Positions 45,592 through 55,891 of a DNA stretch of 64,000 bases are shown here, in pieces. The notes beneath the pieces are model-generated. The model did no database searches. It worked only from the letters and a program-made list of their open reading frames with translations, and was not told the origin of the DNA. Numbering within the stretch: the first letter of the stretch is position 1; each line of letters opens with the position of its first letter. Source of the DNA: Chrysemys picta bellii (Eukaryota > Chordata > Testudines > Emydidae); contig NC_088799.1 of assembly GCF_011386835.1 (NCBI RefSeq), positions 72,559,302-72,623,301 of the forward strand. The letters are read 5' to 3'. The translations under genes were made by a program, and so were the position numbers.

Positions 45592-46312
45592 GGGCTTGGC
45601 TACATTTGCAGATGTAGAGCGCTTTAAGTTAAACCAGCCTTCAGAGAGTGCACTAGGGAAAGCGCTCCAGTCTGTCCACACTGAGAGCTTAAAGCGCACT
45701 GGCGTGGCCATATCTGCAGCACTTGCAGCTGCATTGGGAGCGGTGCATTATGGGCAGCTATCCCAGAGTTCAAGTGGCTGCATCATGCTTTTCAAATGGT
45801 GGTGGGGGGTAGAGTGTGACAGAGAGTGTGTTGTGTGTATGTGGGGGGAGAGAGAGTGTGTTTTGGGGTGCTGAGAGTGTGTCAGCATGCTGTCTTGTAA
45901 GTTCAGAACCCCCTCTTTCCCCCGCCTCTCTCTCACTCACTCAAAGCAAACATTAGCTGTTTTTTTTTTCTCAGACCAGATAAGCAGCCGGCACTCTGAA
46001 ACGGAGCTTTGAAAGGGCACTTCCGCTCCTGAGTTCACAACAAAGACAAGAGAGGCCACTTCAGTTAAGGGGATTATGGGACATTTCCGGAGGTCAATTA
46101 GAGTGTTGTAACTTTACTTCTTGTTTACACTGGCACTGAAGCGTCTCACCCAATACGCAACAGCTGTTAATCCTCTCGGGGAGGTGGAGTACCAGGAGCG
46201 CTCCAGCCAGGGAGTCAGAGTGCTCTATGTGTCTTGCCAGTGTGTACGGGGAGAAAGGTAGAGCGCTCTGAGAGGCTTTATTGCCGTATAAAGTGCAAGT
46301 GTAGCCAAGGCC
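45592..46312. mobile_element. PIF/Harbinger-like non-autonomous transposon, 721 bp
   Basis: The left end GGGCTTGGCTACATTTGCAG and the right end AGTGCAAGTGTAGCCAAGGCC are inverted repeats with few mismatches. They are flanked by TAA on both sides (45589-45591, 46313-46315), the TWA duplication of PIF/Harbinger. Sub-terminal 'GAGCGCT' blocks lie on both sides. A GT/GA-rich zone at 45805-45885 and a pyrimidine-rich zone at 45905-45975 lie inside. No transposase; a 101-codon frame crossing its left half is an artefact. Confidence 0.82.
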
Positions 46313-46744
46313 TAAAGCTTTGGTGACAACACAAAGCTACGTGATGCTCTCTGAACATGCTGCAATTGATACGGCAAATTACGTGTTCAAAAGTTTCATT
46401 TTCAGCTTCCCCAAATTTTGCGATTAAAGGTTATGCTGGGGAAGATGTATGAAAGGGCATGGGACCGTGTTCTGTTGTCATCTTGTTTGTGTCAGCTGAT
46501 GGTTGTATCAGACCCAATCCTTTGGCACTTCTAAAGTATTATTGATTATGTTACTAAATAGATCAGAGACAGAAGTATCAGAAAATTAGTGTGGCAAAAG
46601 CTTCTCTGGGGACTGAATAAGAATTGGACAGCATAGTACCCAAATCTGTGAGGCACACTAGATGGGTATATGATAAAAGTTTTGATAGTAGCAACTTGTT
46701 TTTGTGTGTGTGAAACAATTTTTTCTGTCTATTGCCATCTATCT

Positions 46745-46914
46745 TCATAGAATATCAGGGTTGGAAGGTCATCTAGTCCAACCCCGTGCTCAAAGCAGGA
46801 CCAATCCCCAGACAGATTTTTACCCCAGTTCCCTAAGTGGCCCCCTCAAGGATTGAACTTACAACCCTGGGTTTAGCACGCCAATGTTCAAACCACTGAG
46901 CTATCCCTCCCCCC
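46745..46914 (-). mobile_element. tRNA-derived SINE with CR1-type 3' tail
   Basis: Read on the minus strand, the head begins GGGGGAGGGATAGCTCAGTG. It holds an A-box-like TAGCTCAGTGGTTTGA (46888-46903) and a B-box-like GGTTGTAAGTTCAATCC (46850-46866). These are internal RNA polymerase III promoter elements from a tRNA. The 3' part ends GGTTGGACTAGATGACCTTC and AACCCTGATATTCTATGA, the CR1 terminus, which lets CR1 machinery copy it. This matches the turtle/tortoise Pol III SINE type. It is not a tRNA gene: no cloverleaf acceptor stem closes. Confidence 0.9.
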
Positions 46915-46925
46915 ACATGTTAACA

Positions 46926-46976
46926 TTTGATAAAACGTTATAGGAAGGGATCAGCTTCCTATAACATTTTATCAAA
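46926..46976. repeat. Near-perfect 21-bp hairpin
   Basis: Left arm TTGATAAAACGTTATAGGAAG (46927-46947) and right arm 46955-46975 are complementary except at one position. The mismatch is where the left has CG and the right matches TG, as a CpG decay would give. The loop is 7 bases (GGATCAG). It lies 12 bp beyond the SINE. It could be a minimal MITE or a stem with an RNA role. Confidence 0.85.
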
Positions 46977-47024
46977 ATTGGTAGTCTAGTGGAAGGATTC
47001 TTTTCACATGCAATATGTCAGATT

Positions 47025-47095
47025 CCATTAATAATACTTTACATTTTATATAGCACCTTTCATCCAGGAATCTCAAAGTTCTTTACCTACGTTAA
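47025..47095 (-). repeat. MIR-like 3' end, minus orientation
   Basis: 'TTTATATAGCACCTTTCATC' followed by 'CTCAAAGTTCTTTACC' is the reverse complement of a MIR-type 3' segment. Short and decayed. Confidence 0.5.
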
Positions 47096-47099
47096 TAAA

Positions 47100-48780
47100 G
47101 AAAAATCCTCTAAAATAGCTAATATCTAACACAGTAGAATAACAGAAAGAAAACTATGTGATTTTTAATATGATGGAAATCACTTAATAATCACCTAAAA
47201 ATTGTCCACTTGATTTGGGAAAATTGCCATAAAGCAGATTCTGTGTAATGTATATCGGTGACTCTGAACAATAGATAAATAGCTCACATGGTGTTGCCTC
47301 CGATCTTATTCAAATGTTCAACATGTGTGAATTGATATTTGCTAGTTTAAAGATGTTGCTGCTTAGCATTCTGTTCATTTCATGGTGTTTCATGTCTTGT
47401 TTGCATGCTCAGTGAGTCAGATTTACAGTCATATTTAAAAATAATGTTTTAGCTACATTTATTATATTAGTTATCTACCATCCCAATCATTTGTAGAGAG
47501 GCTGTGATACGCAGAGAGGGGTGTTTAATGGAAATTCATATAGTTACTGAATTATGTCAATGTATTTGATGATGTAGCTAGAAGCGTGATCCTATAAGAA
47601 TGAAAATTGATCCTCTCTCAGGTTCTCCCAGGCCACTGAAAACTCAGCCTGGGATCAGCTTCGAAAATAGGCTCTGGTCTTTCTAGAGATTAGGCTGAAT
47701 GAAAAACCTATAGTCAAAAATTTGCAGAGTTTGGTGTGGGATGGGATCCAGGATCTGAATTTGGCAGATGGCCCTTTCCATAATGGGCTAAAACAAAATC
47801 ATGGTTCTTAACAGACTCAAGTTCTGCAGCTGAAGATGATTTCTTTATGTCTCTTACAATATCACTAGTAATGAAGATTCTGTAATTAGACTATTAGTTG
47901 ACAATTTGGCTGATGGTGCTAGAAGCAGAATTGGGCCATTTCACTTTCCATAGCTCTGCTGACTCTGTAATGCTAACAGTGATTAAAAAAACAGGTCAAT
48001 GCAATGATTGGGGCATGATATGAAGAGACTGAAGAAGCAGGATAATTAAAATTGTACTTTTTTGTTCGTTCTTTTCACATAGTCAGTTTTCTATCTGCAG
48101 CCCCTGTTTAAAAAAGGCTTCCATCTGCCTATCTTCTTAATAAATATGATTCCAAACCTCAATGTGACAAGAAGATGCCCAGAGATGTTCTGCAGGAAGC
48201 TATAATGAGAACATTATTTTTAAACCAGAAGAATCCATCAGTACTTACCAGAACCCAATAAGTTTTGGCACCTAATCTACCCTGCAGTGTTTGTTCTTAA
48301 TGTGATGTGTTTATATACCATATTTTGTTCACTTCATCATATTTCTATGTAGCCTTGTCCCCAGAAATCACCAGTGCCCTGCTCCCATTCCCTTGGGGTT
48401 TGAAGTAGCACATCTGTCATTTACTGACAAGAACACAAGCAAATGCTTTTGCACTTGTTTGGTTGTCATATAAGTCCACAAAATTCAATGCCAGATAACT
48501 TTTACTCCCAGCACCTTATGTCTGCGGTGCAGTTCCAGATTATTAAATAATAATTTTTCTTGATCTGGTTCAAAATTGCTTTTTTTAAAAATTAGCTATG
48601 CAAAGGCCATGGTTCTTTCAGCACAGCTGAGTGGAAGCTCACATGATGAGAAGCACTTCTCACCATGCATCAGCAAATAAAATTAAAAGGGAAACTTTTA
48701 ATTAAAAGTAGAATTTTTCTCAGCCTACTTCAGGTGATGAACCTCATGAAAAATGTATCATGTGACACTTGCACTACAAG
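47100..48780. other. Unannotated AT-rich stretch
   Basis: No gene or repeat recognised. Confidence 0.4.
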
Positions 48781-48789
48781 AAGCTGATG

Positions 48790-48912
48790 CAAGACATTTT
48801 CAAGGGCATGGACCATCTTTTTGTTCTATTTTTACTACAGCATCTAGCACAATGGGGTCTGGTCCGTGACTAGGACTTCTAGGTGCTACGGTAAAATAAA
48901 TAAGAATAATCA
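48790..48912 (+). repeat. L2-like 3' tail
   Basis: 'CAAGGGCATGGACCATCTTT' is followed by 'CATCTAGCACAATGGGGTCT' and 'GACTTCTAGGTGCTACGGTA'. This is the best preserved tail of this family in the window. Confidence 0.7.
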
Positions 48913-49014
48913 ACCATTTTTCTATCCTGTGTTTATAAAGTGCTGGTTAAGCAAGTAGAACTATAATGTTTTAATATGTGTAGATTAACCGACTTTCATT
49001 ACAGAAATAGAGAC

Positions 49015-49125
49015 AGTTAGCTCTTTGAGGCGGGGGCTGTCTATTTGTTATCACGGAAGGCAGGGAGAGGACAATGACTGGGGTTTCCAAGTGCTATAGT
49101 AATATAAATTATAAATAATAATGGT
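49015..49125 (+). repeat. L2-like 3' tail, second copy in the same orientation
   Basis: 'GCTCTTTGAGGCGGGGGCTG' is followed by 'GACAATGACTGGGGTTTCC' and 'AAGTGCTATAGTAATATAAA'. It lies 100 bp after the previous tail, on the same strand. Confidence 0.6.
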
Positions 49126-49129
49126 GATA

Positions 49130-51475
49130 AACAAGTTCTTCACAATCTCTTACAATGGGCTGCTGCCAACAAGGTTTATGATTGGGGTCAGTTGTGTTTT
49201 TATGATATGGACATTTGTCCAGAAGTGAGAGAGTTAAATGGCTAACTTATTTCACAGATATTAAATGAAATCTTAAATTTGGTCCAAAGCATAAATTTTA
49301 AATTTCAAGCTACAATTTAAATGTTCAGTTTAAAACTAACTGTTATACAACCTAGATCCATTAAAATGCTTCTTTATAAAATAAATACATACATGAAAAC
49401 TATTGCTTTTAAATGTTAACACATCACTGCGTTTGAAGCTATACAGCTCTGAGAATATGAAACAGAATAAAGAAAAGTGAAACTGACATCCTAGTTTTTC
49501 ATTGCCCAAGCTGAGAGACATGCAAAGATTAAACCTAAAATGTTAAGGGTGACAATAAATTGAATTTAAAAAATCATGCACTTCTGATTATCTAAGATGT
49601 TATTAGGAACATAGGCACATATATGGTAAGATCTTTGGGCCAGTGACTTTATCTTAATATGTTTATATTGTTTTGCATAATGGAGCCAATCACTTTTCTG
49701 CCTCTAGCAGCTACCAAACAATGTACTTGTTGGTATTATATAGAACCAGATCAATAGAGATTTCTGCTTAATAAAGGAAGGAATGATCTGGTCTATAATT
49801 TTTAAATTGGCAGTTTCAGAACTATTCAGGATTCATACCAGTTTTCTAGAAATGAGTACCAACAGCAGTCCTCTGAGCCCTCCAGTCTCCAACTTGTGAT
49901 GGTCTTTCACTAATATATAAATTATCTGAAATGATAACATTTCTTGCAAATTTTTAAGTCAACCTACAGAATTCTATAACAGAAATATAATTATCTGATA
50001 AACTCTGTAAATTTGTTCAAACTTTATATGGAAAGAATATTGTCCTCATAAAATTATTTTAGATTCATAGAGTAAATTCCTTAGATACTCATTTAATTTC
50101 TATAGAATCCTACATTCTATGGGACTTCTTGCTTGAGTGCTTAAAGTGATTTTCTAGTGATTTTCTAATTTTCTGTATATTGCACAGTTGATAAGTGACA
50201 GGAATGGCTTCTCTCCATGTAAATATTAACGTTGTTGTAATAAGCAAATCAGGTACAGATATATCTATATATATGTTTCCTTTGAACAGACCCTTTTCAA
50301 AACTCACTGGTTCATGTTTTTATGTAGTTCTATTTAGACTATGACATTCCCATTGCTTTGTTTGCTAAGCATATAAATGGAGCCATGGAGAGCCATACTT
50401 TGCTCAGCACAGAATGTAATGATCACAATTGTTCATTTAATAACCCCAGTCACTAGCTAGTGATGTACTGCTTTAATTAATATCTGCTTGTGTATTATAA
50501 ACTGTCCTGTGTGCTCTGTAAGTGTAATTAAAGATCAAGTCTTGTAAGTAAAGTCAATTCTTAAATAGATCCCCCCCCTTGTTTGTTACAGTTCTCCTAC
50601 TTAACACATCATGATTTGATGCTAAGTGGCCTTACTTATATGCGGGCTAGAGGAGAAGGGAGTTAACATAAGAACATGGTATATTTTATACTTTCTGTAG
50701 ACTGCTCTATGAAGCTCTTGGGTTGAAGCACTGAATTGCATCAGCCCACTCTCTCATTGCTCTGTTAATTTTTGTTATAAAGAACAAACAAGTTTTACAC
50801 TTAATGGCTGGTAAACCAGCACGGCTTGTGGAAGTGTGCCTGACTCCCCCTACATACACACCTTTTTTTTTTCTTTTAACTAATGAAACATTCAGCATTT
50901 GTATCTTAACATTTTAGTCTTATTTCAAGGTGTTTTCTGTCTTTACACTCAACATGCTCAGGTACTGACTGATGTGAACTAGGGTGTCTTGACATTTCAT
51001 TCTGTACACCATGACCTCAACTACAAAGCAAAGTGGCTTCTCTTAAACTACATCCAGGCAAAACAAAATAGAAAATCTTCAGAGATGGAGTTAGTTAACC
51101 TGTGCTTTCTACCTGGGTTGCTAGAGTGTGAAATAATTGTCTAAAGGAATTTGTCAATTCGTTTAATCTGCTAGCCATTATGCAAGTCTGACTCATAACA
51201 AACCTAAATTGATGAGCAGATTATGATGGAGAGATTATTACAAAAAATATTAGTCCAGTTTTCTATCTCCTCTAGGAATATGTCTGAGGAACTTATCCAA
51301 GTGCAGTAGGTAAAATTAGCCCACTTGATGGAATGATGGTGAGTATGTATGAAGAAATTTCTCTACAGCTATAATGTCAATCTAGTTTAAAAATGTTCAC
51401 ATCAGGCAGATTTTTAACAGTAACTGTTTGACTCTCAGATAAAAGCCCTAACAAGAGATTCAGCTATAGAAGCCA
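49130..51475. other. Unannotated AT-rich stretch
   Basis: No recognised gene or repeat family. Short tandem-like 'AGTGATTTTCT' pairs occur near 50145-50170. Confidence 0.4.
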
Positions 51476-51481
51476 GAACCT

Positions 51482-51547
51482 CAGCTGGTGTAAACTGGTA
51501 TAGCTCCATTGAAATCAAAGATGCCACACCAGTTAAGGACCGGGCCC
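51482..51547. repeat. Palindromic dispersed repeat (TTACACC family)
   Basis: 'CAGCTGGTGTAAACTGGTAT', 'AGCTCCATTGAAATCAA' and 'CACACCAGTTAAGGACCGGG' form a decayed palindrome, the same family as 3385-3485. Confidence 0.6.
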
Positions 51548-51589
51548 ACAGTTTCCTAGTGCTGCATTTACAGCATATATGTTATGATG

Positions 51590-51960
51590 AACCTCTGGTT
51601 CATACTAGCAGTTAAGTGCTGCAACAGTGTGGCTTGTCCATGAGCTAGAAAGCCTGGGGCTAAGGCAGTCCTGAATATAGGATGCTACACCTGGGTTAAA
51701 TCAGGTGATGCCAGGATGAAAGGCTGTAGGAGGCTCCTGCAGTAAGAGAACTGCACAGTGAAGCTACAAGGAAAGAGGGTCTCTTGCTTTGGTTCCTGGT
51801 GAAAGGACAATTCCTCAGGAAGGAGGGGCTGTGCCCAGCTTAAGCCCAGGTGGGTGGTTTTTTGTGTTTGTTAATTTAATAAAAAATGAGACCCTAAGAA
51901 GGGCTGTGACTAAAAGAGACTGTGGAGTTTTTTGAAGGCGCCCTGGTGAAGCGGGAAATG
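51590..51960 (+). other. Possible LTR-like fragment with polyadenylation signal
   Basis: The composition shifts to GC-richer sequence ('GGAAAGAGGGTCTCTTGC', 'GAAGGAGGGGCTGTGCCCAG') and an AATAAA lies at 51878-51883 after a T-rich run. This resembles the 3' half of an LTR, but no ends or duplication were found. Confidence 0.3.
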
Positions 51961-53230
51961 GACATGCACAAGCATAGGCATTACATGTTAATACAAGTAA
52001 AGTTTCTCAGGTGATATGATAATGAACCAGATCAGCAGTTACCAATAGAGTGTGCTGTTGAGGAAAATGAAGTGACATCTCTGGGAAATGTGGGGGAAGG
52101 GAGGATGAGGGCCAGGAATAGAATTGGGTTGGGGGGTGTCTGAATTTGGGCAGTAGGCTGAAACCACAGCTTGGTAGCTGGCTGAGGAAGGAAGATCAGT
52201 GAAAGCAGCCTGAAAACAGAAGATATTGCAACTCTATAGGTGTACTCCAGAAGGTCTATATGGAAGGGGCCTATTGGGTCTACTCCTATTGAGACTAAAC
52301 TCAGGATGATGGAACCTGAGAACCAATATTTGATTGGACTCTACTGGAGGAATGGAATAGAAAGGGCATCTCAAATGAAAGCCCCGAGAAGTAAGATACA
52401 ACAAAGTTACCCTTGTAGCCCTTTATTGAACTGCTTCCTATAGGCTGTGTTATTATTTCACTGTAACTGTCTAAACTGTTGTGCCTAGGGCAGTTGCACC
52501 TTTCCTTTTTGCCAGCCCCAGTAAAGTATCCTCCTTTGTTGACTAGAAGCACATGAGTGTCAATGGGAAGGAACCCATCAAAAGCTAGTCTGTATAGGTT
52601 GAAGTACCTACAGCATTTGCCGCTAAGCTCATATCACAAATAGCATGCTGCTGAACAGCCAACGGTACTAATGTACCACAACATTCACAGTACACCCTAC
52701 ACTGGGGTAGGAAATATTATGCTGTATATGAAGCCATCACACACAAAGACTGCCATGCAACTCTGAGAGCCTCCTACACACAATACAAGGATCCTGCCAC
52801 CTCTGTTTTTGCAGCATTTATTTGTTGTGCAGTTCCTCATGCTAACTGTTTCATCCCTGTGTGCCTTCAGTGCAGAACGGGAGGCATGTAGGTATGATGG
52901 CTGCTTACTTTCCCCCGCTTCCCTTCTTTGGCACTCTGTTTCTAATTCATCTGGATTCAGTTGATTTGGAAGTCAGCGCTTTGTATGAGTCATCACTGAT
53001 GTGGAGATTATGGATTTTTGGTCAAAAGAGATGAGTCATATATTAATCTGAATTAGCGCTAGTCCCCAATCATGCCCTGGATCCCCACACCCTCTGTCAT
53101 CATGCAAAAAAACTTTAAACAAAGGAAGATACAGTGTGCCCTTACCAAGAAACATTGCAACATACAAAGTAAGGATTTAAAGGTAAGAACATTAAAAGTT
53201 CTTGGTACATAAATGAATATTCAATACACT
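51961..53230. other. Unannotated stretch
   Basis: No recognised gene. The zone 52085-52550 is GC-richer and might be an unclassified repeat. Opposed frames of 67 and 83 codons at 52240-52552 are not recognisable. Confidence 0.35.
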
Positions 53231-53240
53231 CATTTTAAAG

Positions 53241-53458
53241 CAGGGGTTCTCAAACCAGGGGCAGGACCCCTCAGGGGATCACAAGGTTATTACATGGGGA
53301 GTCGCAAGCTGTCAGCCTCCACCCCAAACCCCACTTTTCCTCCAGCATTTATAATGGTATTAAATATATTAAAAAGTGTTTTTAATGTATAAGGGTGGTC
53401 GCACTCGGAGGCTTGCTATGTGAAAGGGGTCACCAGTACAAAAGTTTGAGAATCACTG
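53241..53458. mobile_element. hAT MITE, complete, perfect 8-bp duplication
   Basis: The ends are CAGGGGTTCTCAAAC and GTTTGAGAATCACTG, a 15-bp inverted repeat with two mismatches. TTTTAAAG flanks both sides, at 53233-53240 and 53459-53466. The 218-bp body has 'TGGGGAGTCGCAAGCTGTCA' and an AT-rich centre. No coding capacity. Its ends resemble those of the elements at 5759 and 15647. Confidence 0.93.
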
Positions 53459-53466
53459 TTTTAAAG

Positions 53467-54880
53467 AATATTCTAAATAAACACACACATAAAATAAATT
53501 TTCCAAAAACACCAAGTCCTGAGTCCCCAGAAATCTCCTCACACCCCTGTGCCCTATATCATAATGATTTCCAACATGGGCTACAAATTCTCACAAATCA
53601 CCACCCAACATGTAGGGCCCACAAATCCATCTATAGACCACGCGCCTTCACCCATCTATTATTAGTCAGACATGAACATCTTGACTTTCACCCTCCAGAT
53701 TCAGATCTGTGTTTCTAGCTGCCTATTAGAATCATTAGACATATCACCTCTTATTCTCCATATGCAGTGTGGAAATAATACCACCTATCCACTGTGTGGT
53801 TAAAAAGACAACATAGCCCAACCAACCTCCGTACAGCCTGGAAATCTCATTATAGCTTCCCTATTCATCCTCCCATTGTGAGATAGAGAATTTCAAGATA
53901 CATATCTCATATCCACTTAACCCTATCCACTCTGTACAAAAAGTCCTTAGAGCTCAGCATGGCCTGTCCATCAAAATAGGCTAGTATATTATTTACCATG
54001 GAGGAAGGAAAAGAGTAAATATGCCTGTAGAATGTATTATCCTTTCATTTGTAGTCAAGGGGACTTCATGGGGCAATGAGCATATGCAGTGAAGTGTTTG
54101 CAGGGTCAGGGCCTAAATATTTTTGAAGAAGACTAGGAAAAGTATAAGGAATTTCACCAGAGTATAACAATAAAAGAGTGGTGGCGTGTTTATTGTTTAG
54201 TTGCTACCTATAGATGTTTTAAATCTCTTTTTTTAGACTCACTAAAATTGAATAAGGCTGAAATATACACATTTGATAGCTAAATTGGTCCTAGAGTATT
54301 TATGATAATAAAGAATAAAACTAAATTACAGTGCAATATCAGTTGACTAAAGCAACTCAAATCTGAGTAATTTTCATCACACTGACAAAGACAGCAGTTG
54401 AAAATAAAATTCATGACTAAATTACCATTGGTTCTAAGTACAGTGAATCCAATTACACATTGCTTACATTATACTATAGGATTGTGTACTGTAGCTGCCT
54501 GTCTGCCTTATCAAACCATCATCAGTAGAGAATCAGGGAAACAAATGTATCATCAGCCTAAAGTATGTACAGTACAAAATTACCATCCTTAGAAGAAGTG
54601 CTATTAACTGGTCAGAAAAGATGAGGAAGAAATGTGTAAATATATTATTTTTATTGTATAGCTTGCAATTGTACATACAGTTCAATGATGAGTACTGAAT
54701 ACTAAACCCACACCATACCACGTCTGATCTTACTTACCCCATAGTAAATCTGAAGTACAATAAAGCCACAAAAGTCAATGGACACCTGTGTAAAACTGTT
54801 TCAAAATCAAGCTGTGGGATGGTATCCTAGCCCTTAATTCAGCTCATTGAACATATTGAGTTACATATGTATGAGTTACA
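53467..54880. other. Unannotated AT-rich stretch
   Basis: No gene or repeat recognised. A 107-codon plus frame running out of the MITE (53395-53718) is chance. Confidence 0.4.
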
Positions 54881-54882
54881 TA

Positions 54883-55190
54883 CAGTAACTCCTCACTTAA
54901 AGTCGTCCTGGTTAACCTTGTTTCCTTGTTACATTGCTGATCAATTAGAGAACATGCTCATTTAAAGTTGTGCAATGCTCCCTTATAACATTGTTTGACA
55001 GCCACCTGCTTTGTCCACTGCTTGCAGAAAGAGCAGCCCATTGGAGCTAGCTGGTGGGAGCTTGAAATCAGGGTGGACTGGCAGCCCCCCCATCAGCTCC
55101 TCGCTCCCCTAAGTTCCCTGTGTGGCAGCCACCCAGCAGGCTATCAATTGCCGGCAGTTCAGCTGTCCCTCCCCCCCAGTTATTATCAAG
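54883..55190 (+). mobile_element. Tigger-like (TcMar) element, 5' portion
   Basis: It starts CAGTAACTCCTCACTTAAAG directly after TA, with 'GTCGTCCTGGTTAACCTTGT' and 'TTTCCTTGTTACATTGCTGA' following, as in pogo/Tigger MITEs of turtles. It continues through a GC-richer body to a C-run at 55170-55180, where it is truncated; no right TIR is present. Confidence 0.65.
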
Positions 55191-55199
55191 ATGTTTCTT

Positions 55200-55506
55200 T
55201 CTGAATGACTAAATGAATATTTCAATTTTTTTCCTGCATATTTTAACTGAAACAATTCAGCAAATTTGACATGAATTTCATCCTGCACTACTTGGGTGCC
55301 TGTCTGTGAGACTGCTTCATTCTGTGTGATACTAGAGCCTTTGAGATCTGTGGAGGTGCTTCAGCTGAAGTCCCCATAGTTTCATAGAGAGGAAGCTATT
55401 GTGGCAAAGCATCCTCCTCTGCCTTGGTCCAAAATAGCCTGCATCCTGTTGAACCTTAAGGGCATGTTATAAAGCCCATATAAACTAGATTGACTATCAG
55501 AATTTA
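55200..55506. other. Unassigned stretch
   Basis: No gene or repeat recognised. Confidence 0.35.
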
Positions 55507-55516
55507 CATTACATTT

Positions 55517-55881
55517 TTGACAGGTTTCAGAGTAGTAGCCATGTTAGTCTGTATCCGCAAAAAGAACAGAAGTACTTGTGGCACCTTAGAGACTAACACA
55601 TTTATTTAAACATAAGCTTTCGTGGGTTACAACCCACTTCATTGGATGCATAGACTGGAACATACAGCAAGAAGATATTTATACATACAGAGAACATGAA
55701 AAGGTGGAAATAGCCATACCAACTGTAAGAGTCTTCTTCCATCTTTTCATGTTCTCTGTATGTATAAATATCTTCTTGCTGTATGTTCCAGTCTATGCAT
55801 CCGATGAAGTGGGTTGTAGCCCACGAAAGCTTATGCTCAAATAAATTTGTTAGTCTCTAAGGTGCCACAAGTACTCCTCTT
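55517..55881. mobile_element. Fold-back insertion with 10-bp target duplication, family D
   Basis: The element opens TTGACAGGTTTCAGAGTAGT. Left arm 55571-55705 (from AGTACTTGTGGCACCTTAGA) and right arm 55741-55877 (to TCTAAGGTGCCACAAGTACT) are reverse complements over about 130 bp with few mismatches. The loop is about 35 bp. CATTACATTT occurs at 55507-55516 and 55882-55891. I recognise the sequence as an abundant turtle repeat but cannot name its class. The outer 50 bp of the left side are not mirrored at the right, so the right end is truncated. Confidence 0.85.
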
Positions 55882-55891
55882 CATTACATTT

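Noticed and set aside
45569..45874. 101-codon plus-strand frame as a gene
   Set aside because: It overlaps the left half of the Harbinger-like element including its TIR, so it is transposon sequence read by chance.
46850..46914. Functional tRNA gene on the minus strand
   Set aside because: A- and B-box-like sequences exist, but no acceptor stem closes and the unit continues into a CR1 tail; it is a SINE.
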